Assembly (NCBI RefSeq): GCF_023638055.1
Contig: NZ_JAKRVY010000005.1
Span: 1 to 64,000, forward strand
Length of the DNA stretch: 64,000 nt
Source of the DNA: Natranaeroarchaeum aerophilus
GTDB lineage: Archaea; Halobacteriota; Halobacteria; Halobacteriales; Natronoarchaeaceae
Reading direction: 5' to 3'
The position numbers and the translations under genes were made by a program. Below, in pieces: positions 1 to 9,131 of this stretch. Within the stretch, counting starts at the first letter, position 1. Every line of letters begins with the position of its first letter. The notes beneath the pieces were generated by a model. The model made no database searches, had not been told where the DNA came from, and saw only the letters and a program-made list of their open reading frames with translations.

Positions 1-71
1 CAACTTCCTAGTTCTGACGGTTCGTTCCGGTGCTGTCTAGTGATTCACCAGAGCCAAATCACCCATCGTTT

Positions 72-992
72 ATGACTACTCTTAGTACAGAGGCAGAGGA
101 ACTCCACCGGAGTCTTATTCAAGACTACGTATCTTCCATCAGAGAGAATGGAATCAATGACGCGTCCAAATACCTTGAAGAATTGAATGCGTTTCAGGAA
201 GGCCGGATCACTGACAAAAAAGAGGTCAGAGAGTTCTTGCAAGATGCCGATTTTCCTTTAGAGATTTTTTATCGAGTGGCACCGACCATCGATCAGGACG
301 TGATGATTGCGACGTTGAACCCAGGGATGCAGAGTACGATTGAACTTTCTACATTCACGGATGGCGAGTACCGCCGTCAGTATGAGGCAGGAGCCGATCT
401 CTGTCATAAGGCTTCTATCGTTGCATCAAACTTGGACGGTTTCTTGACACATAATAAGAATAGTTTCGCGGAGTTAATTGAGATTCTCCGCGAGGAGCTA
501 GATTTGATGGACGGATCCGGCCAATTGGAGGACTATTTGAACTACGGTGGAGATTCCTCGCCAGACGGTTTCTTTGATGAAGTTTGCTATACTTGGATGT
601 ACAAGTTAGCGACTCAAGATATTGGTTATATCGATGATCTCGGCGGTCCTGACTACGGGTTTGCAAGGGAACGTTTCGCGGAGGAGGTTTTCGATGTCGT
701 TGATCCGAAAGTATTGGTCAGCGTCGGGAAGCATGGTTGGGTCACTGTTTGGGAGTATCTTGAACGTAATTACTCTGAACGTCCAGAGGACCTTATTGAA
801 GCTTATTCGGACGAAGTTCCGGTGACGAAGAGTTTCAACTCGACGTTCAGAGAAGGTGCCTACGCAGGCCTGTTCTACGTGGAGGTCGAAGATTTGTGGG
901 TAATTACAACATGGCACGCCAGTCACTGGATTAAGTCTGACCGGCTTCGAGAGAACGCCCGTGTGTTGAATAGCGAACTAAATCCAAGCTAA
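72..992 (+). CDS. Uncharacterised protein with weak uracil-DNA-glycosylase-like motifs
   Basis: This 306-aa protein is not recognised with certainty. After a helical N-terminal part there is a strand ending in a TLNPG motif (about residues 82-85), and near the C-terminus a strand ending in a TWHASHW motif (about residues 280-286). This arrangement recalls motif 1 (GxNPG) and motif 2 (HPS) of the uracil-DNA-glycosylase superfamily. A segment reading VLVSVGKHGW lies between them. The assignment is by motif only and may be wrong. The ATG at 72 was preferred over an upstream GTG at 30 because the first 14 residues of the longer form look non-conserved. It is the first gene of a defence-like island. 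Confidence 0.5.
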   Translation: MTTLSTEAEELHRSLIQDYVSSIRENGINDASKYLEELNAFQEGRITDKKEVREFLQDADFPLEIFYRVAPTIDQDVMIATLNPGMQSTIELSTFTDGEYRRQYEAGADLCHKASIVASNLDGFLTHNKNSFAELIEILREELDLMDGSGQLEDYLNYGGDSSPDGFFDEVCYTWMYKLATQDIGYIDDLGGPDYGFARERFAEEVFDVVDPKVLVSVGKHGWVTVWEYLERNYSERPEDLIEAYSDEVPVTKSFNSTFREGAYAGLFYVEVEDLWVITTWHASHWIKSDRLRENARVLNSELNPS

Positions 993-1274
993 TCTGTAGT
1001 CGGATACTTCATTGAATACGCAGAGCTATTAACTGGTATTCCAATGCGTTTCAGTATGAAACAGACAAATCTACCGTCCTGCAGGTGCGCTCTACATTCA
1101 GCGCAGATCTTCTATTAATTTCCAAGGTCTTCAACAGAGACAAAACATCACCTTTCTTCAATAGTGGATTACGAGACCAGTGTCATGGTAGTTGAATTAC
1201 GCTATACGAAAGTAACCATTTCCAGGAAATGCAAGGTAGCTTAATAATGCTGGCCCGAAAATCCGTCTAGAAAC

Positions 1275-2471
1275 ATGGACGATGATGCGGTGAGAGAGTA
1301 CACTCAGCAGACACAAGCCATAATTGATGATTCACCGCAAATGGGTGAGGCAACCACTAAGGCTGCTATTTTACGGAACTTCCTCGATCTTCTCGGATGG
1401 GAAATTCCAAAAAACACGCAGTTGGAGTACTCTGTCAAGGCCTTTGGAAGGACCTTCCGAGTGGACTATGCGCTAGTCTTGGATGGTATGCCAGTTGCGT
1501 TTCTCGAAGCAAAGGGGCTCGATACAGCACTCTCAGACGACAATAGAGAGCAGATCAAGGAGTACATGAAAAGCGAGGACGTGAATCTGGGCATTCTCAC
1601 GAATGGTGAGGAGTACGAGTTCTTCCGACGCGAAGTAGTGGATTCGAGAGTGAACGTAAATAGGCTCACAAAGGCCCACGTCAAGGAGCTCCCAGAGATA
1701 CTGACGATCTTGGAAGCGTTTCAGAAGGATAACATCCAGAATGAGGAGTGGGTGAATATCCTCAACAAGATACGGGAGCTGGAACGGACCCGAACAGAAC
1801 TGGAGAACCGAAAAGACGAATTTGCGACTGTTCTTGCAAAGGAGTTGGCCGAGAATGTCCCCGGCGATATTACGTCTCAGGCCACGGTGCAGGCGAAAGA
1901 GATGATCGATCGACTCATCCAGGACATCAACACGGACGAGGATGATGGTGAGCAATCTCAGTCACAGGGGCCCAATAAATCGATTCAAAAGAAACCGATT
2001 GAAAAGAGCACGATAGGCTCTACGGAAAGCGCAATAACAGGAACTCTCAGCCGGAACGAGGTTGATGGTCCGAGTGATGCAGAGGTTGTTGTATTCCCAA
2101 CGAAGCAGTCGGGCGTAGACTTCCTGAAGGAGAACAACGCATGGGGCTTCGTTCGAATTGGCCGAGAGCCTGACTTCGCCGCTATGTATGTCTCAGGGGA
2201 TGATCAAGAAGTGAAATATATTGCGAGAGTGGCGGAAGTCGTTTCAGCACAGGATGCAGACCTCGCCCGTCCACTAGAAGCGTACTCTGAATCTGGTTCC
2301 GAAGACGCCCAGGCTGGCTTCGACCCGAACAAGAAGGTTGTGGTGTTTGAAGAGAACTCGCTGTACGAAATAGAAGACCCAATTCCATTCGAAAACAAGT
2401 GGCCGCAGTCGCTTCGATATACCACGCTGGGGGACCTTCGGAACGCGAAGAACACCGACGAACTGTTGTGA
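1275..2471 (+). CDS. HsdR N-terminal-type PD-(D/E)XK nuclease-like protein
   Basis: The first 130 residues of this 398-aa protein match the type I restriction enzyme R-subunit N-terminal fold. D64 in a VDYAL strand is followed by E78-A-K80 in a VAFLEAKG strand, and then by an LGILTNGEEYEF segment typical of the family. Residues about 155-185 form a charged coiled coil. A low-complexity linker follows, then a C-terminal domain of about 130 residues that I do not recognise. There is no helicase or methyltransferase domain, so it is not a complete HsdR. It may be a nuclease or a sensor in a small defence system. It runs in the same direction as the NucS-like gene 77 nt downstream. Confidence 0.7.
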   Translation: MDDDAVREYTQQTQAIIDDSPQMGEATTKAAILRNFLDLLGWEIPKNTQLEYSVKAFGRTFRVDYALVLDGMPVAFLEAKGLDTALSDDNREQIKEYMKSEDVNLGILTNGEEYEFFRREVVDSRVNVNRLTKAHVKELPEILTILEAFQKDNIQNEEWVNILNKIRELERTRTELENRKDEFATVLAKELAENVPGDITSQATVQAKEMIDRLIQDINTDEDDGEQSQSQGPNKSIQKKPIEKSTIGSTESAITGTLSRNEVDGPSDAEVVVFPTKQSGVDFLKENNAWGFVRIGREPDFAAMYVSGDDQEVKYIARVAEVVSAQDADLARPLEAYSESGSEDAQAGFDPNKKVVVFEENSLYEIEDPIPFENKWPQSLRYTTLGDLRNAKNTDELL

Positions 2472-2548
2472 GCGTGCTCGATTGACGAAGTTTCTTATCA
2501 ACGTGCAGGAGAGCTAATAGTTGCTATGGCAATACGGGGTACATCTAT

Positions 2549-3307
2549 ATGGTCGTAGACCAGATCATAGAGCCTGATTTTGAGACTCTCAAAAGTACAC
2601 TTTCAGCGGCACAAGGACTGAATAAGGTACTCGTGATTTTTGCGAATTGCTCTGTCGAGTGGAGTGGAGATAGGAACGGTTCCATTGGTGTTGGACAACG
2701 AATTATCCTGTGTAAGCCTGATGGAGCTGTCTCAGTTCACCGTCCAAATTGGGCTCAAGCAATCGCCCGGCAGGGAGTAAATAGCACGCTTGAGCTGTAT
2801 TCCAAGGAAGATGGTTTTCTCCTCTATGGTAGCAAATCGAAGGGTAGCAACACAATACGTATTCATCTCATGGACGTCGCACTGGCGGTGGTCTACGATG
2901 CTTCAGATGACGTTGAGCCAGTGCACAGGGAAACTGAGGATGAAATGCACAAATTCATCGAATCCAACCCGGAAGTTCTAGAAGATGGGTTACGGATACT
3001 GCATCACGAATACCCCACCGACGTGGGCAGGATAGATTTCGTGGCTGCTGACAAGGAGGGGAATCAGGTCATTATTGAGATCAAAATTCGATATGCAGAG
3101 CTCTCGGATGTTGATCAGCTACAGCGATATGTGAAACATTGTAATCGTACTAGTCAAGCATCAGTGAGGGGTATTCTGGTAGCGCCTGAGTTCGGAGAGA
3201 AAACCAAACGGGAACTCCGTGAAACTGGACTTGAAAAACGTCGAATTACAGAGTTTCAACATCAAGATCTGGGCCCTGAACAATCTTCATTGGGGAATTG
3301 GGAATGA
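2549..3307 (+). CDS. nucS: NucS/EndoMS-type endonuclease
   Basis: This is a full-length (252 aa) DUF91/NucS-family protein. The N-terminal half is the beta-rich DNA-binding and dimerisation domain. The C-terminal half carries the RecB-like nuclease core: G-R-I-D163, then E177-I-K179 in a VIIEIK strand, followed by a DQLQRYV helix. Family members cut near mismatches or at single-stranded flaps and can interact with the sliding clamp. Its place among restriction-type genes and its A/T-rich sequence suggest an accessory copy rather than the housekeeping one, but the rest of the genome cannot be seen. ATG at 2549. Confidence 0.85.
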   Translation: MVVDQIIEPDFETLKSTLSAAQGLNKVLVIFANCSVEWSGDRNGSIGVGQRIILCKPDGAVSVHRPNWAQAIARQGVNSTLELYSKEDGFLLYGSKSKGSNTIRIHLMDVALAVVYDASDDVEPVHRETEDEMHKFIESNPEVLEDGLRILHHEYPTDVGRIDFVAADKEGNQVIIEIKIRYAELSDVDQLQRYVKHCNRTSQASVRGILVAPEFGEKTKRELRETGLEKRRITEFQHQDLGPEQSSLGNWE

Positions 3308-3466
3308 TGGTTCTGCAAAATAACTAATAGACAATGCTTTTTTGAGCCCTGTATTGCTCGCTGATGTTGGTTACCTCACTGTATTCCTCTTGAGAGGACT
3401 TATGTGTCTACTGTATAACTCTTTCCTATATGTCGGATGGGACCGAGTTAGGACCGAGGGCTTGAG

Positions 3467-4183
3467 TCATTCTGAAAATTCTGAGAGTATAGCCTTGTAC
3501 ACTTGATTTGGTGAGAACCTCGAAGAGAAATCAGCCTCAAGCCTATTTCGTTCTTCAACCCGCCAGGAATCACTGGTCTGAGTAGGGTGTTGTTTTGCTT
3601 TGATAGCTCGCTCGATGGTTGGTTTGAGCGAGATTCCATGAAGCGGCTCTGGATCAGAACATCCCACTGGCTTTCCAAACAAAACCCAGTAGACACCGTC
3701 GGTCAAAATACCCACGAGGTACTTTTGCTGGAGACCAGTTCTATATTTGGTTGAAAAATTTTCTTCCAGGTACCCGCGAATTTGCTCAACATCAGAGTTC
3801 TCCTCAAGAGTTGTCTCTTGTCCCAAGAGCGTGAGAGCCTTCGCTTCAACCAGGCAAATGAGGTCCTCATAGTCAGCCTCGACGGCGTAATCTGGTTCCT
3901 TTCGATTGGTGGTGGCAAGTTCACTCGGGCGTGCTCGAATGTTCTCATAACCGAGGGCCTCCAGACAAGGTTCAATGAGGAATTCTTCAGTGAATCGCTC
4001 TGGTCGCTGTCCAACAACATTCCCACCAAGACGTGCACTTGAGGTTAAAATTGTCTGCAATTCACTGAGCTCATTCCGGTCCTGAAACTCCTCGACAAAG
4101 CGTTGGATCTTCGGGAGTGTTCGCTGTGCAGCGAACTGATCTGCGTTCAGAACCGACCCATGGTGCCAGCTGTCTTCAGTCAC
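3467..4183 (-). CDS. Stand-alone PD-(D/E)XK nuclease-like protein (HsdR_N type)
   Basis: This 238-aa protein starts at a GTG. The nuclease signature is D98 in EPDYAV, then E113-A-K115 in an ICLVEAKAL strand, followed by a helix and a YLVGILTDGVYWVLF segment like that of HsdR N-terminal domains. The N-terminal 60 residues are helical and unassigned. It has no helicase or methylase partner domain. It points the same way as the type IIG gene 590 nt away but is separated from it by a long non-coding gap, and it converges on the nucS-like gene. Its role as a nuclease is inferred from motifs. Confidence 0.65.
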   Translation of the reverse strand: MTEDSWHHGSVLNADQFAAQRTLPKIQRFVEEFQDRNELSELQTILTSSARLGGNVVGQRPERFTEEFLIEPCLEALGYENIRARPSELATTNRKEPDYAVEADYEDLICLVEAKALTLLGQETTLEENSDVEQIRGYLEENFSTKYRTGLQQKYLVGILTDGVYWVLFGKPVGCSDPEPLHGISLKPTIERAIKAKQHPTQTSDSWRVEERNRLEADFSSRFSPNQVYKAILSEFSE

Positions 4184-4773
4184 TGAGTACGGCTACTCAC
4201 TAGCAACTGTTAGCTTTAGTTGTTTTACTATCCGACACATTGTAGGAGTCCTGCTGGTGGTCACATCCACGTATGGTCTAAGAGCTCTTTCGAGTTCCAT
4301 GCTACATTACGCAAAAATGATCACAGCTGTTTTGATTTAACCCGCTATTTGCCGGGGTTACGGAAGCCCGGAAATGCGAATATTACCAGTACAGCAGATT
4401 ATCATCCGACAACAACTTTATCACTCATTTTGATAGTGATGGTGTCACCTCCATTGTGACATGTTATTTCCTAATCAAATAAGGGATATGACTCAGTCCA
4501 CTTCACACAGTACAACCTGCGCGTATGGAATTCACTCAAATATCATAGCGACCCTATAGAACCAACGGTTATCAGCAATAACAATCTCTATTCGACTCCT
4601 GGCTGTACGGATTCACGAGATGTTCCACGCGGGTTGAGTTATTATCTATCACAGTGCCCTCAATACGTCGAACAACAACTGGCTATCCCTTTCGTCACAG
4701 GTCCTAAAATCAAGAGCGTAATAGTCAGAGGGTCAACTTGAACTGTTTCTCCCTTCTGGGAGCATTGTAACAC
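4184..4773. other. Long A/T-rich intergenic stretch in the island
   Basis: No convincing gene on either strand; the longest frame (79 codons) has no coding character. It contains a GC-rich interrupted inverted repeat around 4345-4375 (GCCGGGG ... GCCCGG) and the promoter region of the upstream nuclease gene. It also holds the 3' flank of the type IIG gene. Confidence 0.5.
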
Positions 4774-7700
4774 TCAGAACACTTCTAAATAGTTCTCCAC
4801 AACGTCACGTTCTTCTTCAGTCAGGCTAAAAAGATCATATACAGCCGCATCGATGTCGGCTTCCAGTTCGTCAATGTCTATCTTCTCAACTGATTGCTTG
4901 TCTGCTTCCAGAGCACCAAGCAATTGCTCAACCCCCTTTTGAGCTTCTGGAATCGAGATTGTGACATTTTCCCCTTTCTTATATCTGCGACCATTAACCG
5001 CTTCATAGACGTATTCTGCACGAAGTTTGTTTTCTTCAGTGCCCCCTGCGTCGATTACTGGGTGAGAGATCTCGTCAGTGTTGCCTGCGGTCACGACAAA
5101 TCGCCCGTCATTGGTTTCCTCGATACTTGCGTTCACCGGATACCGATTAGTCTGCCACTCGTAGTTAATGTATTCTAATTCACCGTTGTAGTCACCAAGA
5201 TACGCTTCTGGAAAGCGTCCTGTCTTATTTTCAGTATGAAGGGCCGAAAGAATGAGCTCTACGGAATCTTCCATCCGTGAGAATTCCCCGTCACCACTGA
5301 TCATACAGGGGACAGGGGTAATGTATTGATTCAGGTATTCATAGAATCCACCTGCTTTGACCGCAGAAATGTGTTTGAAGTAGAAGTCCAAAGTTTTGGA
5401 GTTCAATTGAGCGGTCATCTCCTGCGCGAGGTCTGCTTTATCTTCCTCAAGCAGGACTGAATAGGGGGTCGTGAAATACCATGTCCCCTCAGTGTCGGAC
5501 ATATACGTAGCTTCGTCCGCAATCTTCGAAAGAATCAGCTTGGGACGTTCGAACCGCTCTAGGTTTTGGGGCCTACTGTACTCATACCACTCCTTGTTAC
5601 CAAGGCTGGAACGCCCTCGAAGTTCATCTTCATGTGCTTCAAAATACTCTAAGGTGAGGGGTAGGTCAGACGATAGGGTTTCTTCATCGATCAACTCGGC
5701 ACTTCCCTGTTCATCGTCGATACCCTCCATTCTGTAGGGATGAACGATATGAAGACCGCCCCAGGTCACCTGCCAACGTTCCACTTCTCTCCCATCAATA
5801 AATGGCCGGAGAGTATCTGTCTCGATTTTGAATTGTTGATCACTTCCAGTGGGAGAAATAGTCACAGTTTCTCCAGAATCATCTGCTGTCACTATATCCG
5901 CATCAAGTACATCCACAATATACACTCCTTTCTTTCCAGTCATTATTCCCTGGAACACTGCGTCCGTAACTTCCCCGATGGTTTGGTCGGCTTCTGACTC
6001 AATCTTTTTGAACACTTCCCACTCGTGTTCCGGCATAATCGGCCACCGAGATTCTGAAAATCTTGACTGGGAGAAATCGAAGATGTCTACGTAGTCATCA
6101 CTATACCCTGGGTTCGCATATTCTTCTCTGAGTGTCTCTACTATCTCTTCATCGAGTTCTTGCTCTCGATCATCATTGATATTTGACTTTACTCGACCAC
6201 ACCGAACAACATTGTTGCTACGCTCAGTCCCGTTCTCCTCCAATTCAAGAATAGTAATAACAGGATAATTTGTGGCATCCTTAAAAACTCCAGAATCTCT
6301 GAAGTCCTGTATTTGTTCTACAACTGCACTTTCCTGAATCAGTTTACGTACTCCTTTGCCGTAGTTGGCAACCAGAAATTGATCCGGAGTAATGAACCCA
6401 AGTTTGTTCCCTTTACTCAACCAGTCCAATCCTCGTTCGAAAAATGGGCAGTATAGGTCATATTGGTCAGTAGTTGAATCTGGATACAATTCAGCTAGCA
6501 TCTCTTTTTGTTTGTTGGGAATGTTTTGACTACTAACGTACGGTGGATTTCCGACGACGTAGTCATACCCCATGTAATTCTTCACCACGAGTGCCAGCAC
6601 GGTGTCCTCAAACATCTTGAAGAGTCTCCCGTCATCGTGGTTCTCTTCCAATTGACGAGAGACCTCCAGCATGTCGTCCACGTATGGTGAGAAGAATTCC
6701 TCTACACCGTCATATTCCTGTGAGGTGTACCGTTCAATACCGGCCTCAAGTCCACCCTGATACTCCCAGTATCCTTCGCTCATATGCCACTTCACGACGT
6801 CCAGCACGCCTTGTAAGGCAGCAAAATACTCTCCGAAATTACCCACCCCGGTTTCCAACTGAATTGTGTCAAACAACGGCATCCTGATTCGCTTCACAAG
6901 GAAACCGTCATCCGTCTCTACACCCGGTGTGTCCGCGTTATCGTCAACTTCGATAGGGAGTGGTACAGGCACGCGAACGTCCTGGTTATCTTCGGTCATC
7001 GCATCCCAGGTCAACTGCCGTTCCTCTGCCTCTCCTATGTCAGCACCGGTCAGTTCACGTTCATTCCGGAGCGTGTCTGCGCGGAAAATCGGCAGTCTAC
7101 GGATGGTGAATTCATGATTTTGTTGCTTCGCCTCCCGATACTCCGGCAAGATAGCAACCATAAACCGGATCTGCGCCATCAATACCGCGAACGGGTGAAT
7201 GTCTACTCCCACAACGTGCGGGTGGGTACACAACTCAGTGAGTTCCTCTGTCCAGTCCGGGTTTTCGTCGTACCGTCGAACGTCTTGGATATACCGGTCA
7301 ATTGCTTCAACGAGGAAAGTACCAGACCCGCATGCCGGGTCAATAACTCGCTGAGAGGAGACACCAACATCATAATCAACACCGTCCATTATATAGTCCA
7401 CAACCGGCTCAGGCGTGTAGAACTCTCCGAGTGCCTTCCGAGTTTCCGGGTCAAAATATCGCTGATAGAGGTTCCCGAGGGGATCACCGGAAATCTTGGC
7501 AAAATCGAACTTCAACACCGCAAACAGTGTATGCGAAATAGCTCGACTAAACCGCTCTCTCGTTGCCTCACTCAATTCTGTGTCCGTCCCTTCTTCCGCG
7601 ACTTCTTTGAACCGAGACGCACCGCTCCCGTGACCGCTCGCTAGTGCTCCCCGATAACTCTCTTTCCACCACGTGAAGATGTCGTCCTCGAACAGACTCT

Positions 7701-8652
7701 CGACGAGCTGTTCTTGCATGTCTTCAATGAGGCTGGCAGCAGCGACGGGGTAGGACTCTAGATCAATTTCTGAAGAGAACCCAGAGAGGCCGGTAAAGTA
7801 GTCATCCATCCCCTCGTATTGGGTTTGCTTGAAGAAGTCGTAGTCCTGCGCAGCTTTCGATAGCAGCAGACGTCCAAGGAGCGCGTGCCCACTTTCCAGA
7901 CAGAACATGAAGTCCTTCAGGTCGGACTTTCGGTTGCTCGGGAGCATCGACTCCCATGAGTCCGGTGTATCTTCAGGGATGTTGGCGTAGCTGGCTTCCC
8001 AGAAGTCGTACGCCCCTTCAACGAACTTTGCTTCTTTGTCGTCGCGCAGTTCGTGCAGTAAGTCCATCATCGCAGTAACAAGATCCGCAAAAACACTCCC
8101 CTCCTCTAAACGGAATGTGTCGAAGAAGTGTTCGCGTCCAAGTTCACCATTGAGTGTAACCGGTTCAAGCCGATTCAGGTAATCGTTCACGCTCTTAGTG
8201 TCAGTAATATCCCATTCCGGTTTCTGTAGAGCTTTGAACGCGTCACGTGCCTGTTGGCCTGTTGCATCGGAGAGTACAATGGTGGAGAGATGTGATTCGT
8301 TGCGGCGGTACAGGCGAAGTTCCTCACCGTTCGTTAGCACCCCGTAGTCGGCCTTCAATTCGTTCACGTAGTGGAACAGTTGGTCGGTGTGGTTGTTGAG
8401 GTCACGACCGCTTGATTTGAATTCATAAACCGTGATGACTGATTCGTTGTCGTCGAGGGTGAGGTAGTCCGGACGCTTGTTGTCCGGAAGCGTCATCTCG
8501 CTTCGCAGGTCGTGGCCCGCGCCCTCGTAGCCCAGAAGAGTGTAGAAATTCTCGTTAAGGAAAGCGTTTTCAACATCCTTCTCGCTCATATCCTCGTTGA
8601 TGCGGCTTCCAATATTGTGGAGGGCGTTAAGGAAATCAGACTGATTTGACAT
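4774..8652 (-). CDS. Type IIG restriction-modification enzyme (Eco57I-like, single chain)
   Basis: This 1292-aa protein joins nuclease and N6-adenine methyltransferase in one chain. The N-terminal PD-(D/E)XK domain shows D62 (RPDYL), then E77-F-K79 (VYEFKSSG). The methyltransferase has motif I DPACGSGTFL at about 438-447, preceded by a GEFYTP segment, and the catalytic NPPY at about 702-705. The remaining ~550 residues resemble the C-terminal target-recognition region of TaqI/Eco57I-type enzymes. No separate S subunit is present, as expected for type IIG/IIL. The ATG at 8652 (MSNQSDF) was chosen over an upstream ATG because the first 23 residues of the longer form lack family character. No frame break is seen, so it may be active. 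Confidence 0.88.
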   Translation of the reverse strand: MSNQSDFLNALHNIGSRINEDMSEKDVENAFLNENFYTLLGYEGAGHDLRSEMTLPDNKRPDYLTLDDNESVITVYEFKSSGRDLNNHTDQLFHYVNELKADYGVLTNGEELRLYRRNESHLSTIVLSDATGQQARDAFKALQKPEWDITDTKSVNDYLNRLEPVTLNGELGREHFFDTFRLEEGSVFADLVTAMMDLLHELRDDKEAKFVEGAYDFWEASYANIPEDTPDSWESMLPSNRKSDLKDFMFCLESGHALLGRLLLSKAAQDYDFFKQTQYEGMDDYFTGLSGFSSEIDLESYPVAAASLIEDMQEQLVESLFEDDIFTWWKESYRGALASGHGSGASRFKEVAEEGTDTELSEATRERFSRAISHTLFAVLKFDFAKISGDPLGNLYQRYFDPETRKALGEFYTPEPVVDYIMDGVDYDVGVSSQRVIDPACGSGTFLVEAIDRYIQDVRRYDENPDWTEELTELCTHPHVVGVDIHPFAVLMAQIRFMVAILPEYREAKQQNHEFTIRRLPIFRADTLRNERELTGADIGEAEERQLTWDAMTEDNQDVRVPVPLPIEVDDNADTPGVETDDGFLVKRIRMPLFDTIQLETGVGNFGEYFAALQGVLDVVKWHMSEGYWEYQGGLEAGIERYTSQEYDGVEEFFSPYVDDMLEVSRQLEENHDDGRLFKMFEDTVLALVVKNYMGYDYVVGNPPYVSSQNIPNKQKEMLAELYPDSTTDQYDLYCPFFERGLDWLSKGNKLGFITPDQFLVANYGKGVRKLIQESAVVEQIQDFRDSGVFKDATNYPVITILELEENGTERSNNVVRCGRVKSNINDDREQELDEEIVETLREEYANPGYSDDYVDIFDFSQSRFSESRWPIMPEHEWEVFKKIESEADQTIGEVTDAVFQGIMTGKKGVYIVDVLDADIVTADDSGETVTISPTGSDQQFKIETDTLRPFIDGREVERWQVTWGGLHIVHPYRMEGIDDEQGSAELIDEETLSSDLPLTLEYFEAHEDELRGRSSLGNKEWYEYSRPQNLERFERPKLILSKIADEATYMSDTEGTWYFTTPYSVLLEEDKADLAQEMTAQLNSKTLDFYFKHISAVKAGGFYEYLNQYITPVPCMISGDGEFSRMEDSVELILSALHTENKTGRFPEAYLGDYNGELEYINYEWQTNRYPVNASIEETNDGRFVVTAGNTDEISHPVIDAGGTEENKLRAEYVYEAVNGRRYKKGENVTISIPEAQKGVEQLLGALEADKQSVEKIDIDELEADIDAAVYDLFSLTEEERDVVENYLEVF

Positions 8653-8924
8653 GTGAATTGATTCTTCTGCGTATACACAAAAAGCTTTCAGAGATCTTGT
8701 GGTTGAATCACATGGTTCCACATGCGTTCTGGGTCCTGAAAATAGACAAAACTCTCAGTAATGCAGTGAACGATTATGTGGCTCCGGACCGTGTTTGGCT
8801 TTAACGAATCGCATGAGGGGAGCATTGGAGTCACGATTCGTGACGAACTCTGGACGGGGTGCCAGCAGTAGATTTATATACACCATGCTGCTGGCTTGTG
8901 AATTCGGAACGTGACGAAGTGTGA

Positions 8925-8999
8925 TGGGCGCTGCAGGATTTGAACCCGCGGCATCTTGGTCCGAAGCCAAGTGCTCTGTCCAAGCTGAGCTAAGCGCCC
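8925..8999 (-). tRNA. tRNA-Arg (anticodon UCG)
   Basis: Read on the minus strand, a complete cloverleaf is visible. The acceptor stem is GGGCGCU/AGCGCCC with discriminator A at 8925. The D-arm contains the usual AGCTCAG...GGA, the anticodon stem CTTGG/CCAAG encloses the loop CTTCGGA (anticodon UCG), and the T-arm has GGTTCAAATCC. CCA is not encoded and there is no intron. The 3' end faces the A/T-rich island. Confidence 0.95.
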
Positions 9000-9023
9000 G
9001 CACGCATAGATCCGGGAAGGGTA

Positions 9024-9033
9024 AAGTTAAACC
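9024..9033 (-). promoter_or_regulatory. Box A promoter of tRNA-Arg
   Basis: On the minus strand the sequence GGTTTAACTT lies about 25-34 nt upstream of the first tRNA base, the expected place for an archaeal TATA box (box A). Confidence 0.5.
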
Positions 9034-9131
9034 CACTGATTTCACGAGCGGTGGTATCCGTGCGAACAAGACTCACTCCGGGGTATTCCGTTTCGCGTCT
9101 TTTATTTCGGGTGCCTTGGAGAGTAGTGTGT

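Noticed and set aside
4220-4459. 79-codon frame in the island gap
   Set aside because: Composition (Cys, His, Ser, Tyr-rich) and lack of promoter or homologous motif do not support a gene.
8755-9069. 104-codon minus-strand frame across the tRNA-Arg gene
   Set aside because: It passes through the tRNA and has no coding character.
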